From contig CASENS010000007.1 in the NCBI GenBank assembly GCA_949289345.1, forward strand, positions 1 through 64,000: a DNA stretch of 64,000 nucleotides, given 5' to 3'. The notes under the pieces were generated by a model. The model was not told the DNA's origin, did no database searches, and saw nothing but the letters and a program-made list of their open reading frames with translations. Origin of the DNA: an uncultured Bacteroides sp. Lineage in GTDB: Bacteria > Bacteroidota > Bacteroidia > Bacteroidales > Bacteroidaceae. The position numbers were made by a program, and so were the translations under genes. Below are positions 30,810 to 40,467 of the stretch, one piece after another. Positions within the stretch are counted from its first letter, which is position 1. The number at the start of each line of letters is the position of its first letter.

Positions 30810-32774
30810 ATGAGTTATTTACGATTTGACAGGACGCTGATGATTAATCTGCAAGAGTCATTGCCCAGAGAAATCCTCCGCACGAACAAATCCGGTGCTT
30901 ATCATTGTACCTCTATTGTGGACTGCAACACCCGCAAGTATCATGGCTTGCTGGTGATACCGGTTCCCAATCTGGATGATGAGAACCATGTGCTGCTGTC
31001 CTCGCTGGATGAGACGGTGATACAGCATGGAGCGGAGTTTAACCTCGGTTTGCATAAATTCCAGGGAAATCACTTCAGCCCCAACGGGCACAAGTACATC
31101 CGGGAGTTTGACTGCGAACATGTGCCGGCGACGACTTACCGCGTAGGCGGCGTCATCCTCCGTAAGGAGAAGATTTTTGTACACCATGAGAACCGTATCC
31201 TGATACGTTACACGTTGGTTGACGCTCATTCCGAGACCACGTTGCGTTTCCGCCCTTTCCTGGCTTTCCGTAGCGTACGCGAGTATACGCATGAGAATCC
31301 GCAAGCAAACCGCGATTATCAGATGGTGGCTAATGGTATTAAAACTTGCATGTATCCCGGCTATCCGGAGCTTTTCATGCAGCTGAACAAACCGAATGAT
31401 TTCCGCTTTCAGCCCGACTGGTACCGTGGGTTCGAGTATCCGAAAGAACAGGAACGAGGTTATGATTTCAATGAAGACCTCTATGTGCCGGGTTACTTTG
31501 AAGTAGGTATCAAAAAAGGAGAGAGCATTGTGTTCTCGGCTGGCATCTCGGAGATTGATCCGACTGCTTTGTTGTCTCTGTTTGAGGCTGAAGCTGCGGA
31601 CCGCACTCCGCGCGATAACTTTTTCCATTGCCTGAAGAACGCTGCGCATCAGTTCCACAACAAGCAAGGAGACGAGCATTATGTGCTGGCCGGTTATCCG
31701 TGGTTCAAATGCCGTGCCCGCGACTTGTTCATTTCACTTCCGGGACTGACGCTTGCCGTAGATGAACTGTCGGAATTTGAGGATGTGATGGAAACGGCCA
31801 GGAAAGCTCTTTATCAGTTCATGCGTGGAGAGGACTATACATATAAAATTTATGAAATAGAGCATCCGGACATTTTGTTATGGGCCGTATGGACTTTGCA
31901 GCAGTATGCCAAGATGGTGTCGCGCGAGCGTTGCCGTGAGAAGTACGGACAACTGCTGGTGGACATCATGGAGTATATTCGCGGACGCAGGCATAACAAC
32001 TTGTTCCTCCATGATAACGGCTTGCTTTATACCAACGGAACGGACAAGGCCGTGACGTGGATGAATTCTACGGTAAACGGACGTCCGGTAGTGCCGCGCA
32101 CGGGCTATGTTGTAGAAATCAACGCATTGTGGTACAACGCCCTGCGCTTTGTGGCCGACATGGAGCGGGAGGCCGGAAACACCATCTTGGCCGATAAGCT
32201 GGACGGACAGGCCGAAATTACCGGAAAATCGTTCGTAGATGTTTTCCGCAATGAATATGGCTACCTGTTCGACTATGTAGACGGGTATATGATGGATTGG
32301 AGCGTACGTCCCAACATGATATTCACCGTAGCTTTCGATTACTCTCCTCTGGATCGTGCGCAGAAGCGTCAGGTGTTGGACATCGTGACCAAAGAGTTGC
32401 TTACGCCGAAAGGATTGCGTACCTTGAGTCCGAAGAGTGGCGGCTATAATCCGAACTATGTAGGCCCGCAGATACAGCGTGACTATGCTTACCATCAAGG
32501 AACGGCATGGCCTTGGCTGATGGGCTTCTACATGGAGGCCTACCTGCGCATGTACAAGATGAGCGGCATTTCGTTTGTGGAAAGGCATCTTATCGGGATG
32601 GAAGACGAGATGAGCCGTCATTGCATTTCTACGTTGCCCGAATTGTTTGACGGCAATCCGCCGTTTACAGGACGGGGCGCTGTTTCGTTCGCCATGAATG
32701 TGGCCGAGATTTTGCGCATCTTGAAGTTATTGGATAAATACGAACGTGCATTAAAGGAGGAGGAACGGAAATGA
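30810..32774 (+). CDS. Glycogen debranching enzyme (GH133-type amylo-alpha-1,6-glucosidase)
   Basis: The 654-residue product has the N-terminal domain of bacterial debranching enzymes (NKSGAYHCTSIVDCNTRKYHGLLVIP) and an (alpha/alpha)6 catalytic domain with YPWFKCRARDLFISLPGLTL, TYKIYEIEHPDILLWAVWTLQ, PRTGYVVEINALWYNAL and YHQGTAWPWLMGFYMEA, the usual acidic-residue segments. It hydrolyses alpha-1,6 branches of glycogen. It overlaps the next gene by ATGA, and with that gene and the GH57 gene forms the glycogen operon typical of Bacteroides. Confidence 0.93.
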   Translation: MSYLRFDRTLMINLQESLPREILRTNKSGAYHCTSIVDCNTRKYHGLLVIPVPNLDDENHVLLSSLDETVIQHGAEFNLGLHKFQGNHFSPNGHKYIREFDCEHVPATTYRVGGVILRKEKIFVHHENRILIRYTLVDAHSETTLRFRPFLAFRSVREYTHENPQANRDYQMVANGIKTCMYPGYPELFMQLNKPNDFRFQPDWYRGFEYPKEQERGYDFNEDLYVPGYFEVGIKKGESIVFSAGISEIDPTALLSLFEAEAADRTPRDNFFHCLKNAAHQFHNKQGDEHYVLAGYPWFKCRARDLFISLPGLTLAVDELSEFEDVMETARKALYQFMRGEDYTYKIYEIEHPDILLWAVWTLQQYAKMVSRERCREKYGQLLVDIMEYIRGRRHNNLFLHDNGLLYTNGTDKAVTWMNSTVNGRPVVPRTGYVVEINALWYNALRFVADMEREAGNTILADKLDGQAEITGKSFVDVFRNEYGYLFDYVDGYMMDWSVRPNMIFTVAFDYSPLDRAQKRQVLDIVTKELLTPKGLRTLSPKSGGYNPNYVGPQIQRDYAYHQGTAWPWLMGFYMEAYLRMYKMSGISFVERHLIGMEDEMSRHCISTLPELFDGNPPFTGRGAVSFAMNVAEILRILKLLDKYERALKEEERK

Positions 32775-34039
32775 GAGTATTAATGTTTGGTTGGGAGTTC
32801 CCCCCCAAGATATATGGAGGTCTGGCGGTCGCTTCGTATGGCATCACGAAAGGTCTGAGCCAGCAAGGGGATGTGGAGACCATATTCTGCATGCCTAAGC
32901 CTGCGGGCAACGAGGAACAGTTCCTTAAAATAGTGGGTATGAATCAAGTCCCCATTGTCTGGAGGGACGTAAACTATGATTACTTGAAATCGCGCCTCTA
33001 CGGACAAATGACGCCGGAGGACTATTACGCTTATCGTGACCACATCTATGCGGATTTCTCGTACATGCATGTCAACGATTTGGGCTGCATGGAGTTTGCC
33101 GGCGGTTATCCGGGTAACCTGCACGATGAAATCAACAACTTTTCCGTGATAGCCGGTGTCGTTGCCCGCAAGGAACAGTTTGACATCATTCATGCTCACG
33201 ACTGGCTGACTTATCCGGCAGGCGTACATGCCAAGCTGGTGAGTGGCAAACCGCTGTGCATACACGTGCATGCCACCGACTTCGACCGCTCGCGCGGTAA
33301 AGTCAACCCGACGGTTTATTCCATTGAGAAGAACGGTATGGACTATGCGGACTGCATCATGTGCGTGTCCGAGCTGACCCGCCGTACGGTTATCAACGAG
33401 TATCATCAGGACCCGCGCAAAGTGTTTGCCGTACACAATGCGGTGTATCCGCTTTCACAGGAATTGCAGGACATACCCCGTCCTGATCACTCCAAGGAGA
33501 AAATCGTGACTTTCCTGGGACGCATCACGATGCAAAAGGGACCGGAATATTTCGTGGAGGCTGCGGCAATGGTGCTCAGGCGCACACGCAACATCCGTTT
33601 CGTCATGGCCGGTTCGGGCGATATGCTGGACGGCATGATTAACATGGTGGCCGACCGTGGCATTGCCGACCGTTTCCATTTCCCGGGATTCATGAAAGGC
33701 CGGCAAGTGTACGAGGTGTATAAGGACAGTGATGTGTTTGTGATGCCTTCCGTCTCAGAGCCTTTCGGTATAGCCCCGTTGGAGGCCATGCAGTGCGGCA
33801 CGCCTTCCATCATCTCCAAGCAGTCGGGGTGTGGTGAAATACTGGACAAGGTCATCAAGACCGACTACTGGGATATTCATGCCATGGCCGACGCCATCCA
33901 CTCCATCTGCACCAATCCCTCCCTGTTCCATTACTTGCAGGAAGAAGGAAAGAAGGAGGTGGACGGCATTACGTGGGAGAAAGTAGGCCTGAAGGTTCGC
34001 GGACTATATGAGAATGTATTAAGAAATTATGGTAGATAA
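32771..34039 (+). CDS. GT4 glycosyltransferase, glycogen-synthase-like
   Basis: The 422-residue protein begins MRVLMFGWEFPPKIYGGLAV, the N-terminal motif of GT-B glycogen/starch synthase-like enzymes, with DIIHAHDWLTYPAGV in the middle. It has the C-terminal nucleotide-sugar site GRITMQKGPEYFVEAAAMVL and VMPSVSEPFGIAPLEAMQCG with the GT4 EX7E signature. It probably extends or primes alpha-1,4-glucan using UDP- or ADP-glucose. The ATGA overlap with the debranching gene and the 18 bp gap to the GH57 gene show operon membership. Confidence 0.9.
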   Translation: MRVLMFGWEFPPKIYGGLAVASYGITKGLSQQGDVETIFCMPKPAGNEEQFLKIVGMNQVPIVWRDVNYDYLKSRLYGQMTPEDYYAYRDHIYADFSYMHVNDLGCMEFAGGYPGNLHDEINNFSVIAGVVARKEQFDIIHAHDWLTYPAGVHAKLVSGKPLCIHVHATDFDRSRGKVNPTVYSIEKNGMDYADCIMCVSELTRRTVINEYHQDPRKVFAVHNAVYPLSQELQDIPRPDHSKEKIVTFLGRITMQKGPEYFVEAAAMVLRRTRNIRFVMAGSGDMLDGMINMVADRGIADRFHFPGFMKGRQVYEVYKDSDVFVMPSVSEPFGIAPLEAMQCGTPSIISKQSGCGEILDKVIKTDYWDIHAMADAIHSICTNPSLFHYLQEEGKKEVDGITWEKVGLKVRGLYENVLRNYGR

Positions 34040-34057
34040 ACAAAATACGAATAGGAA

Positions 34058-35437
34058 ATGAGAACGATTTGTCTTTATTTTGAAATACACCAGATTATTC
34101 ATCTGAAACGTTATCGTTTCTTTGACATAGGCAACGACCACTATTATTATGACGACTATGCCAATGAAACCACCATCAACGATGTGGCGGAAAACTCCTA
34201 TATTCCGTCACTGAATGCGCTCATCAGCATGGTGAAAGATTCCGGCGGCGCGTTCAAGGTCGCTTTGTCCATTTCGGGCGTGGCTTTGGAACAACTTGAG
34301 ATTTATGCCCCTACAGTGATTGACCTGCTGCACCAGCTCAACGACACGGGTTGCTGTGAGTTCCTGGCCGAGCCTTATTCGCACGGTCTTTCCTCATTGG
34401 CCAACGAAGAGTGCTTCAAGGAAGAAGTGATGCGCCAGAGCGCCAAGATGAAGGAAATGTTCGGCAAGGCACCGAAAGTGTTCCGCAATTCCAGTTTGAT
34501 TTACAACGACGAAATTGGAGCTGTAGTGGCCGACATGGGCTTCAAAGGCATGCTGACGGAAGGTGCCAAGCATGTGTTGGGCTGGAAGAGTCCTCACTAT
34601 GTGTACCATTGCAACATGAACCCCAACCTGAAGCTGTTGTTGCGTGATTACAAGCTGTCGGACGACATCAGCTTGCGTTTCTCCAATTCCGACTGGAGCG
34701 AATTCCCGCTCTTTGCCGACAAATACATCAGCTGGATTGACGCATTGCCGCAGGAAGAGCAGGTCATCAACATCTTTATGGAACTTTGTGCGCTGGGCAA
34801 GTATCAGCCGCTGTCTTCCAACATCCTGGAATTCCTGAAAGCGCTTCCAGCCTGCGCCAAGGAAAAAGGCATCACCTTCTCCACTCCGACGGAGATTGTC
34901 ACCAAACTGAAATCCGTATCCCAGTTGGACGTACCCGACCCCTTGTCATGGGTGGACGAAGAAAGGGACACCAGCTGCTGGCTGGGCAATGTGATGCAAC
35001 GCGAAGCCTTCAACAAGCTGTATAGCGTGGGCGAGCGCGTCCATTTGTGTGACGACCGTCGCATCAAGCAAGACTGGGACTACCTGCAGGCCAGCAACAA
35101 CTTCCGTTTCATGACCACCAAGCAGTCGTCCCTGACGTTGTACCGTGGCATTTATGAATCGCCCTACGATGCCTTCACCAACTACATGAACATTTTGGGT
35201 GACTTCATCAAACGTGTAGATTCGCTCTATCCGGAGGACATTGACAACGAAGAACTGAACGCCCTGCTGACCACCATCAAGAACCAGGGAGACGAGATTG
35301 CCGAGTTGCACAAAGAACTGGACGATGCCAATGCCAAATTGGAGAAGCAAGCCAAGAAACTGGCTGCTGCCACCAAGAAAGCCGCCGCGTCAGCCGCCGC
35401 CAAGAAAAAAACTGCAAAAAGTACGGAAGAAGCGTAA
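34058..35437 (+). CDS. GH57 alpha-amylase-family protein
   Basis: The 459-residue protein starts MRTICLYFEIHQIIHLKRYRFFDIG, the usual GH57 start (region I, with HQ), and continues with GCCEFLAEPYSHGLSS (region II-like) and FRNSSLIYNDEIGAVVADMGFKGMLTEG (region III, expected nucleophile area). It ends in a 75-residue coiled coil and Ala/Lys tail (KAAASAAAKKKTAK). It probably cleaves or transfers alpha-1,4-glucan in glycogen turnover. It is followed by a strong hairpin terminator. Confidence 0.9.
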   Translation: MRTICLYFEIHQIIHLKRYRFFDIGNDHYYYDDYANETTINDVAENSYIPSLNALISMVKDSGGAFKVALSISGVALEQLEIYAPTVIDLLHQLNDTGCCEFLAEPYSHGLSSLANEECFKEEVMRQSAKMKEMFGKAPKVFRNSSLIYNDEIGAVVADMGFKGMLTEGAKHVLGWKSPHYVYHCNMNPNLKLLLRDYKLSDDISLRFSNSDWSEFPLFADKYISWIDALPQEEQVINIFMELCALGKYQPLSSNILEFLKALPACAKEKGITFSTPTEIVTKLKSVSQLDVPDPLSWVDEERDTSCWLGNVMQREAFNKLYSVGERVHLCDDRRIKQDWDYLQASNNFRFMTTKQSSLTLYRGIYESPYDAFTNYMNILGDFIKRVDSLYPEDIDNEELNALLTTIKNQGDEIAELHKELDDANAKLEKQAKKLAAATKKAAASAAAKKKTAKSTEEA

Positions 35438-35476
35438 AGGTTCTTTGTATTTAAGTTTGTTTTAGTAGTGATAAAG

Positions 35477-35518
35477 AGGGCGTGTCAATGAAGATTTTTT
35501 CATGTTGACACGCCCTCA
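35477..35518 (+). terminator. Terminator after the glycogen operon
   Basis: GAGGGCGTGTCAA (35477-35489) pairs perfectly with TTGACACGCCCTC (35506-35518), followed by ATTTTATTTT. It lies 40 bp beyond the GH57 stop. Confidence 0.85.
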
Positions 35519-35606
35519 TTTTATTTTGCTCTTCAAACACCAAGAAGAGAAACCATAGGTTGAATGGTCATGTATCCTTGGATAAATGGCAAAATATCCA
35601 ATAATG

Positions 35607-35639
35607 CTTGGGCAAGTAACCAATAATACCTTATCTTTG
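35607..35639 (+). promoter_or_regulatory. Promoter of the TPR lipoprotein gene, leaderless
   Basis: CTTG (35607-35610, one mismatch to TTTG), 21 bp, then TATCTTTG (35632-35639). The start codon of the next gene is at 35645, only 5 bp after the -7 element. The transcript would therefore have practically no 5' UTR. Confidence 0.7.
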
Positions 35640-35644
35640 TCCGC

Positions 35645-37372
35645 ATGAAGAAACTGCTGGGACTCATCTTGACCCTCTTGGCGCTGCTGGGTGCCTGCAC
35701 GCCGCACCCCTATCCGCCTTCTTTGCAGACAGCGGACAGTCTGGCGTCTGCCTGTCCGGACAGTGCCCTTGCTCTGCTTGCCTCGCTTAAGGATGAAATG
35801 AACTCTGCCCCCGAAGCCACCCGCATGTATTACCGGTTGCTCTGTGTCAAGGCGGGCGACAAGGCTTACGTCACCCATACCTCCGACAGCGTCATCCGTT
35901 CCGTCCTTCATTATTATATAGGGAAAAATGACAGGCGGCACCTTCCTGAAGCCTATTACTATGCCGGACGGGTTTACCGCGACTTGGGGGATGCGCCGCA
36001 GGCGTTGGACTGTTTCCAGGAGGCGACGGAATTGTTGGAAGTAAGTAACGACTATCGTCTGTTGAAGGTCATCTACAGCCAAATGGGAAGATTGTTTCTT
36101 TACCAGGATGTGTATGAAGAGGCACTGAAAGCGTTTAAAAGAAGCTATACATATCAAGTGCTGGCTGGGGATAAGAAAGGGATGATTCTTGATTTGGACC
36201 ATATTGGTACTGCTTTTATGGCATTGAATAATGCGGATAGTGCATTAATTTATTACCACAAAGCATATAAATTAGCTTCAGAATTTGGAGAGGAAAGATT
36301 TGTTAACCTTACGTTGACTTCCTTATCAGATTTATATATCCAATTGGGACAATATGACCAAGCTCAGCATATGTTGCAAGCATTCAATTCTTTAGAATTA
36401 CAAAGCCCTATGGCTACCTATGTTATGGCTTCTTTATATTTGCATAAAGGAGAAATAGACTCTGCTTCCTATTATTACCGGAAATTGCTCTGTTTTGGCG
36501 ATATAAATTCTAAACAATACGCTCATTGGGGCTTGGCTGAAATAGCCGATAAACGTTCAGACAGCCGATTGGCTTTGGAACATTTGCGTCAATATAATGC
36601 ATATACGGACTCCATTCATAAGATTACCCATACCGCAGATATTCGCAAAATGCAGTCACTTTATAATTACCAACTGCAAGAAAAAGAAAATCTTCGACTG
36701 ACGAAAGAAGTGGTTCGTCAAAGGCATTACAAGAATATAGCAATTTTTGTCTTGCTTTTATTAACTTTTGCTTTTACCGCCTATTATATGTTGCGGAAGT
36801 ATAGGAAATTCATTCGGATACATCAGCATAAAGAATTCGTGCGACTTCAGATGGAACAATACCGGAAGACTGATATGTTTATCGAAAAAAATAAGGAAAA
36901 AGCTCAATTATTGGATGAAGAAATCCGTAAAACATCCGACCCAATCCAACAATCTTTATTTCAAGCTCGTAAAGCATCCCTGCTAAGTCTTAACAATCAA
37001 ATAGAAACCGAGCGTAAAGAACAAACCTTAGCGGACACAGCATTGCGGCAATCAGCTATTTATGTCAAATTCATTTCCGCTGCATCTGAAACATGCCCCA
37101 AACTCACCTATTCTGATTGGGAAGCATTACGTTTGGAAATTGATTGTTGCTATGCAAACTTTATTAATCATTTATATTCCTATTATTCTTTTAGTGAGAT
37201 AGAATTGAATATCTGTCTCCTATTGAAAATTGGCATTAACGTTACTGGGATAGCCCGCTTAACAAACCGTTCTAAATCTGCTATTGTTTCCGCGCGTAAG
37301 AGTATGTATCGGAAAGTTTACCACGCAGAAGGAAAACCGGAACAATGGGATGCTTTCATCCGTTCTTTATAA
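35645..37372 (+). CDS. TPR lipoprotein with membrane segment and HTH-like C-terminus
   Basis: The 575-residue protein has an SPII signal (MKKLLGLILTLLALLGAC, Cys18), about seven TPR units (for example ALDCFQEATELLE, EEALKAFKRSYTYQV, ADSALIYYHKAYKLA), a membrane helix near residues 365-385 (NIAIFVLLLLTFAFTAYYML) and a cytoplasmic part with coiled coil. It ends in YSFSEIELNICLLLKIGINVTGIARLTNRSKSAIVSARKSMYRKVY, which resembles a LuxR-type helix-turn-helix. This is a family of membrane-bound sensor/regulators seen in Bacteroides. It probably regulates the protease/TonB genes that follow. Its first 430 bp are GC-rich and the rest is AT-rich, with the change near 36070, suggesting a mosaic gene. 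Confidence 0.8.
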   Translation: MKKLLGLILTLLALLGACTPHPYPPSLQTADSLASACPDSALALLASLKDEMNSAPEATRMYYRLLCVKAGDKAYVTHTSDSVIRSVLHYYIGKNDRRHLPEAYYYAGRVYRDLGDAPQALDCFQEATELLEVSNDYRLLKVIYSQMGRLFLYQDVYEEALKAFKRSYTYQVLAGDKKGMILDLDHIGTAFMALNNADSALIYYHKAYKLASEFGEERFVNLTLTSLSDLYIQLGQYDQAQHMLQAFNSLELQSPMATYVMASLYLHKGEIDSASYYYRKLLCFGDINSKQYAHWGLAEIADKRSDSRLALEHLRQYNAYTDSIHKITHTADIRKMQSLYNYQLQEKENLRLTKEVVRQRHYKNIAIFVLLLLTFAFTAYYMLRKYRKFIRIHQHKEFVRLQMEQYRKTDMFIEKNKEKAQLLDEEIRKTSDPIQQSLFQARKASLLSLNNQIETERKEQTLADTALRQSAIYVKFISAASETCPKLTYSDWEALRLEIDCCYANFINHLYSYYSFSEIELNICLLLKIGINVTGIARLTNRSKSAIVSARKSMYRKVYHAEGKPEQWDAFIRSL

Positions 37373-37506
37373 CAAAACCGCATGAAAATCGCACTAAATT
37401 AGGCAAACCGCACAAAAACCGCACAAATATCAAGTAATAATTTCAATATATATGTCTAATTTCGCAACGTTCATTTAATAAAATATAACTTTAAAAAAGA
37501 AATGAG

Positions 37507-37863
37507 ATGAAACGTTCATTATTATTTATGCTGGTAGGTATTCTGTATTTCACTAACTTGTGGGCAGATGGAGTGAAACTTATCCATCTCGATAAAATGA
37601 AAGATTTAGATGACCGTATCGGAACCGTAATTCCTACCGTCAATCAAGAGAACAATGTATTAACCCTGTGCTCCATTTATCCGATAGAAGACATACAGGT
37701 GACGGTAACTGATGCTGTGGGGCAGGTCGTCTACGCGGAAACCATTACACTGTGGGGACAGCAACCCTACGTTGTCATCATTGATAAGACAACGGAAGGT
37801 GTTTATACCATCCTGTTAGAATATGAAAAGACAGCATTGGAAGGCAATTTCGAAATAAACTGA
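37507..37863 (+). CDS. DUF3244-family small secreted protein
   Basis: The 118-residue product has a Sec signal peptide (MKRSLLFMLVGILYFTNLWA) and an Ig-like beta-sandwich pattern (IQVTVTDAVGQVVYAETI, GVYTILLEYEKTALEGNFEI) typical of DUF3244 proteins. It lies 46 bp before the C10 protease gene. Small secreted proteins next to Bacteroides C10 proteases include cognate inhibitors, but whether this one inhibits is not shown by sequence. Confidence 0.75.
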   Translation: MKRSLLFMLVGILYFTNLWADGVKLIHLDKMKDLDDRIGTVIPTVNQENNVLTLCSIYPIEDIQVTVTDAVGQVVYAETITLWGQQPYVVIIDKTTEGVYTILLEYEKTALEGNFEIN

Positions 37864-37909
37864 TAATCAAATTATCAGGCAAAACTTTTATTAACCTTAA
37901 AAAATATAA

Positions 37910-39580
37910 ATGACTATGTTTGGCTTAAAGAATTTTTTTATTAGCTTTGCGCTGATTGTTGGTATTGCATCGTGCGAACGCATTGATATGAACGAGGGAC
38001 TCACTACGGCTGAAATCGAGTCATGGCCCGAGAACGTGATACCATTCACCTTTGATGTAAGTTATAACACTGTGAAACACCTGCTTGACGGATATTATAA
38101 AGACAAAGAATGGGCTACCATTGAACCGGTCGTAGTTGATAATGATACGGTTATGTATCTTGTTGATTTCGAAAAAGATAAAGGATGGGCTGTACTGAGT
38201 GCGGACAAGCGTGTCTATCCTATACTGACGGAGCATGATACGGGTAATTTGGATGTAGACAGATTTAATCCAACAATGAGTTTCTGGTTTAGTAGTATGG
38301 CCGAGCGTTTGTCATATATCAAAAAGAATTATTTAGGCATTCAGGACCCGACGGGCTATTACATTTGGTCTAATGTGGAACGTGACGCTTATCTGACTCC
38401 GGAGAAGCAGGCTTATTATGACGAGATGTACCAACGTATTCCGCCGGAGCATTACGAATTCGAGCGTGATGAGAAAGGAATGACCCGCCTGTCCATTAAG
38501 CCGGAATATATCAGTTATTATGAGGATATTTACGTTTACTTGGTAAAGCGGCAGATAGATTTTAGTTATGAAACCGTACCGGGAAAGACCATCTACCACA
38601 GTTTGTTACCCACTAAGTGGGGACAAGGAAGTCCGTGGAGTGACGGGCAGTTCCCGAAAGTGCAAAATGATGAAGGCTCAATGGTTACTCCCCCCGCCGG
38701 ATGTACAGCCGTAGCTGTGGGGCAGACGCTTTATTCTTTGCACAATCATATTGGTAAGCCGAACGGACTTTATCATACAGTTTCCTATTATGGAAATATA
38801 TATGATGAGGATAATCACGATGTTCATTTCAGTCGAGGTAATTATGTGGAGAATTCCCCTCTGTGGGACGAGATGCCGTTAGACAATGAAAGCGGAACCG
38901 CAGACCAATATCGTATTGTAGGAGACTTCCTTGAGGACATCGGTTACCGTGTAGGCATGAAATACGCTTATGATGGAAGTGGGGCGACACCGACTCCCGA
39001 ACATTTCGCCACTTGGGGCATTACCGCTGAAAAAGAGGCTTTTTCTTCCACCAAAGCCATGGAGCAGGTCAAGAACGGCAAAGTGGTTCTAATGACAGGT
39101 TATGAAAATAAAGACGAAACCGGAGTTTGGCCTTTTAAGAAAACGGTGTATAAGGATGGGCATACATGGGTGGCTGACGGATACAGGGAAGAAGTGGTTC
39201 GGTATACCCGTGTTTATCAGTGGGAATTGGTGTGTTTGTGCCCTCAAGAAGTAGGTTCGGACTATTATAGCCCCTATTATCCTTGCGAAGGAGATCCCTA
39301 CTATGTGGAATTTCCGAATGATGACCCGTTGGACTATTGCGGTCGTCCTTGTGATGAGTCGGTACAAGTGGGCGACCCAGTGACGCATGAAGGCTGGGAG
39401 ATTGATTGGGTATGTGAGCATTATCCCACTCAAATTGAAACAGAATACAAAGATGAACTCAACTATACATTGACTATGAATTGGGGATGGGATAGTAGTT
39501 ACGACGGAGCCTATCTTAATTTTACTCCCGGAGCTCATAATTATCAGTATAAACTGGAAATGATTTATAACTTCCGATGA
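37910..39580 (+). CDS. C10 (streptopain-like) cysteine protease, lipoprotein
   Basis: The 556-residue protein carries a lipobox (IVGIASC, Cys22), a prodomain of about 200 residues with DKGWAVLSADKRVYPILTEHD as in the streptopain/SpeB propeptide family, and a catalytic domain beginning LLPTKWGQGSPWSD. Catalytic Cys265 is in PPAGCTAVAVGQ and His418 in DGHTWVADGY, followed by NWGWDSSYDGAYL at the C-terminus. An unusual Asp/Tyr/Cys-rich insert (about 440-490, with CLCPQEVGSDYYSPYYPCEGD) lies between the His and the last strand. It should act on the cell surface after propeptide removal. It shares a run of genes with the DUF3244 protein and the DUF4249/TonB pair. Confidence 0.9.
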   Translation: MTMFGLKNFFISFALIVGIASCERIDMNEGLTTAEIESWPENVIPFTFDVSYNTVKHLLDGYYKDKEWATIEPVVVDNDTVMYLVDFEKDKGWAVLSADKRVYPILTEHDTGNLDVDRFNPTMSFWFSSMAERLSYIKKNYLGIQDPTGYYIWSNVERDAYLTPEKQAYYDEMYQRIPPEHYEFERDEKGMTRLSIKPEYISYYEDIYVYLVKRQIDFSYETVPGKTIYHSLLPTKWGQGSPWSDGQFPKVQNDEGSMVTPPAGCTAVAVGQTLYSLHNHIGKPNGLYHTVSYYGNIYDEDNHDVHFSRGNYVENSPLWDEMPLDNESGTADQYRIVGDFLEDIGYRVGMKYAYDGSGATPTPEHFATWGITAEKEAFSSTKAMEQVKNGKVVLMTGYENKDETGVWPFKKTVYKDGHTWVADGYREEVVRYTRVYQWELVCLCPQEVGSDYYSPYYPCEGDPYYVEFPNDDPLDYCGRPCDESVQVGDPVTHEGWEIDWVCEHYPTQIETEYKDELNYTLTMNWGWDSSYDGAYLNFTPGAHNYQYKLEMIYNFR

Positions 39581-39612
39581 ATTTCTAACAATAACCTAAA
39601 ATAATATGTACC

Positions 39613-40467
39613 ATGAAACTCAAATCGTTTGTCCCGTTTCTCTTATTATTTCCGCTTCTGTTTACTGCTTGCGATGAAAACAGCGAGAGAAAAGGTAATT
39701 ATATGTTCTTTTTTTACCCACGTGAAGTCAAATATATGTGGAGTGATTATGTAGCCTTGGAAGAGGTAATATATAAAGGGGAGTTTGCCGGTTATTGGTG
39801 TGACGAGAATTTTGATGGAGGCAGCTATCCGGCCGACTTAATAATGCCAGCTTTGTACACCAGCAACTTTCGGTATGATACACTGAAGGTGGAGAATGCG
39901 TTCACAGACCCGGAAGATATTGAAAGTCATAAAGATAACTGGCCTCCTTTGTTGACACACAAAAAACCATTGGAGCATTTTCAATCTAATTTTATAAACC
40001 AACTTACGGATGAAGGTGACCCACTGCTTGAGATGCGGCTGAAAGACAGTTATGACCGGTATCACACCCGTGACTCCGAATGGTCTGCACCACCTGTAGA
40101 CCAGGATTACCGCCTTACGGAAATCCGGCAGTTGACCATCACCTGCAACCATACGCTGTTTGGCTTGGCACCCGGACAATCCTTGAACGATTATTTCAAC
40201 ATTTACAGTATGGATCCTGCGTGCATCATAGCGGGAAACGGCAATATTGTGGCAGACCATCGTCAGACGGCGGCAATGATAAAAGATGGGTTGAGCATCG
40301 ACGAGTGGCTGAGTTACCGCCCGCGCTCTGCTGCTTATTTCTATTTCCGCCTGCATACATTGCCTCCGGAACTTCCGGTGAATGATGTCGTGTTCAGTTT
40401 TGCCATGGAGACTGTTGACGGAGAGCTGCTGGAATGTAGCGGACGTCCTGTCACTTTAACCAAATGA
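39613..40467 (+). CDS. Hypothetical lipoprotein
   Basis: The 284-residue protein has an SPII signal (FVPFLLLFPLLFTAC, Cys20) followed by DENSER, fitting surface lipoprotein export. I do not recognise a domain; it has beta-rich, Asp/Tyr-rich segments and no enzyme motif. It starts 32 bp after the C10 protease gene and overlaps the DUF4249 gene by ATGA, so it is tightly coupled with the DUF4249/TonB receptor genes and may be another surface partner. Confidence 0.75.
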   Translation: MKLKSFVPFLLLFPLLFTACDENSERKGNYMFFFYPREVKYMWSDYVALEEVIYKGEFAGYWCDENFDGGSYPADLIMPALYTSNFRYDTLKVENAFTDPEDIESHKDNWPPLLTHKKPLEHFQSNFINQLTDEGDPLLEMRLKDSYDRYHTRDSEWSAPPVDQDYRLTEIRQLTITCNHTLFGLAPGQSLNDYFNIYSMDPACIIAGNGNIVADHRQTAAMIKDGLSIDEWLSYRPRSAAYFYFRLHTLPPELPVNDVVFSFAMETVDGELLECSGRPVTLTK

